From an uncultured SAR202 cluster bacterium (lineage in GTDB: Bacteria > Chloroflexota > Dehalococcoidia > Lucifugimonadales > Lucifugimonadaceae), in the NCBI GenBank assembly GCA_902620405.1, contig CACNIC010000002.1, positions 1 through 64,000 of the forward strand: a DNA stretch of 64,000 nucleotides. Reading direction: 5' to 3'. Of this stretch, positions 63,136 through 64,000 are shown piece by piece. Each line of letters starts with the position of its first letter. The first letter of the stretch is position 1. Made by a program: the position numbers and the translations under genes. Below the pieces are notes generated by a model that searched no databases, was not told the DNA's origin, and was given only the letters and a program-made list of their open reading frames with translations.

Positions 63136-64000
63136 ATGTCTATGAATAATAAAAATAATAAATTTCTCGTATATGGTGGTGGTGGAATAGGGAGTTACTT
63201 TGCAGGGGCTTTATCAAAAAATTCACATGATGTGACCTTGCTCACTAGGGGAGTTCATTATGAAAAAATCAAATCTATTGGCCTTAAAATGGACACAAAT
63301 TGGGGTAAAAATACTGAAAATTTAAATTTAGTAAGAAAAATAGATAATGAATATGATGTAGTTATACTTGCAGTAAAAACATACTCAGTAAAAAGTATTC
63401 TAGATGATTTAAAAAATTTGAATAATGACTCAAAAATCCTTTGTATTCAAAATGGAACATTCACATATAATTTCCTTTCTGAAAAATTAGAAAATACTGG
63501 AATAGAAGTAATTGATGGATTGACATGGATAGACGCTGTTAGAAAAGAAAATGGAAGTGTAATTCAATTTGGAAATGAAGCAAAAATAATAATTGGTAAA
63601 AATGGAATATCAGAAAACTTGGAACATGATTTAATTAATTTATCAAATAAAGTAAATTCTAAAAATATTCAATTTGAGTACACAAATGACATAAGAAAGG
63701 CTGTATGGGAAAAATTAATTATGGTAGCTTCAATTGGTTCAATTATGTGTTATTCAAATATGAATGCTAAAGACACTGTTGCTGATAAGTCATATTCAAA
63801 AATACTAGAAGGAATGATTATTGAAATGACTAACGCATCAATTTCTATTGGTGTAAATATCGATGAAAACTATGCTAAAGATACTCTCAGGTATATTTTA
63901 GATAGATCTGAAAACCTTCATTCATCATTAAAGGAAGATTTTGATCATAATAGGCCTCTTGAATTAGATCAAATTTTAGGCGAAGCATATAGAACCGGCA
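63136..64000 (+). CDS. 2-dehydropantoate 2-reductase-like (ApbA/PanE family), cut by window end
   Basis: The frame opens at an ATG at 63136 and runs off the window without a stop, giving at least 288 residues. The N-terminus holds a GGGGIGSYFAGAL nucleotide-binding loop, with a TRG at the end of the second strand. VVILAVKTYSVKSIL and the catalytic lysine region KAVWEKLIMVASIGSI follow, and the C-terminal HHSSL/PLELDQILGEAYR motif is in view as SSLKEDFDHNRPLELDQILG. The ApbA/PanE family reduces 2-dehydropantoate in CoA synthesis, but many paralogues act on other 2-oxo acids, so the symbol is withheld. It is divergent from rph. Confidence 0.9.
   Translation, partial: MSMNNKNNKFLVYGGGGIGSYFAGALSKNSHDVTLLTRGVHYEKIKSIGLKMDTNWGKNTENLNLVRKIDNEYDVVILAVKTYSVKSILDDLKNLNNDSKILCIQNGTFTYNFLSEKLENTGIEVIDGLTWIDAVRKENGSVIQFGNEAKIIIGKNGISENLEHDLINLSNKVNSKNIQFEYTNDIRKAVWEKLIMVASIGSIMCYSNMNAKDTVADKSYSKILEGMIIEMTNASISIGVNIDENYAKDTLRYILDRSENLHSSLKEDFDHNRPLELDQILGEAYRTG

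Overview
The window is a gene-dense, AT-rich chromosomal segment from a bacterium. The 16S rRNA gene (39756..41253) ends in a normal anti-Shine-Dalgarno, and all five intact tRNA genes encode their CCA ends. I infer a streamlined marine Chloroflexota lineage, probably Dehalococcoidia/SAR202-like. The reasons are the style of the 16S sequence, a 16S gene with no 23S/5S/tRNA spacer behind it, a mandelate-racemase-type enolase, an M81 (MlrC) protein, a sulfatase, ABC peptide uptake, and a PimA-like glycosyltransferase next to a phosphatidylinositol-phosphate-synthase-like enzyme. No database search was possible, so the taxonomy is an inference.

Layout. 1-15 kb is core housekeeping: the tail of a surface protein, dnaJ-prmA-rsmE, then a reverse block gpsA/plsY/der/argF/argS, a GatC-like peptide with an amidase, lipoprotein and DUF368 genes, a DapA-fold protein and prfB. 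15-25 kb holds an oligopeptide ABC importer with gamma-glutamyltransferase, a PI-phosphate/PimA-like lipid module with a surface metalloprotease, and amt-glnK ending in a strong terminator. Four tRNA genes (Trp, Leu, Cys, Leu) follow. 25-40 kb holds a YihY protein, a YknX/Y/Z (MacAB-like) export system, and a nine-gene reverse operon. That operon carries the methyl cycle (metK, ahcY, PfkB kinase) with rhodanese, amidohydrolase, phosphohexomutase, MFS and ABC-2 export genes.

40-54 kb is the more accessory part. The 16S gene has its own consensus promoter and a long processing stem. A tRNA-Ile gene follows, and an exact 51-bp copy of its 3' half recurs 2.1 kb downstream. The two copies bracket a small island with a sulfatase and a broken methyltransferase-like gene but no integrase. 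Beyond it are lineage-specific lipoproteins, an MlrC protein, several unrecognised genes, and divergent uronate-dehydrogenase-like and enolase-superfamily genes that suggest sugar-acid catabolism. 54-64 kb returns to housekeeping: ung, rsuA-family pseudouridine synthase, tmk, an AAA/R3H ATPase, pdxT-pdxS, gap, eno, rph, and a 2-dehydropantoate-2-reductase-like gene cut by the window edge.

The points most worth a second look are the tRNA-Ile-bracketed island, a Cys-Gly C-terminal sorting-like tail shared by two surface proteins, a family of at least two related lipoproteins, the isolated 16S unit, a DapA-fold protein lacking the Schiff-base lysine, and a GatC/AtzG-like peptide overlapping an amidase. 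No CRISPR array, prophage or insertion sequence was seen. There is no gene-free stretch longer than 300 bases.
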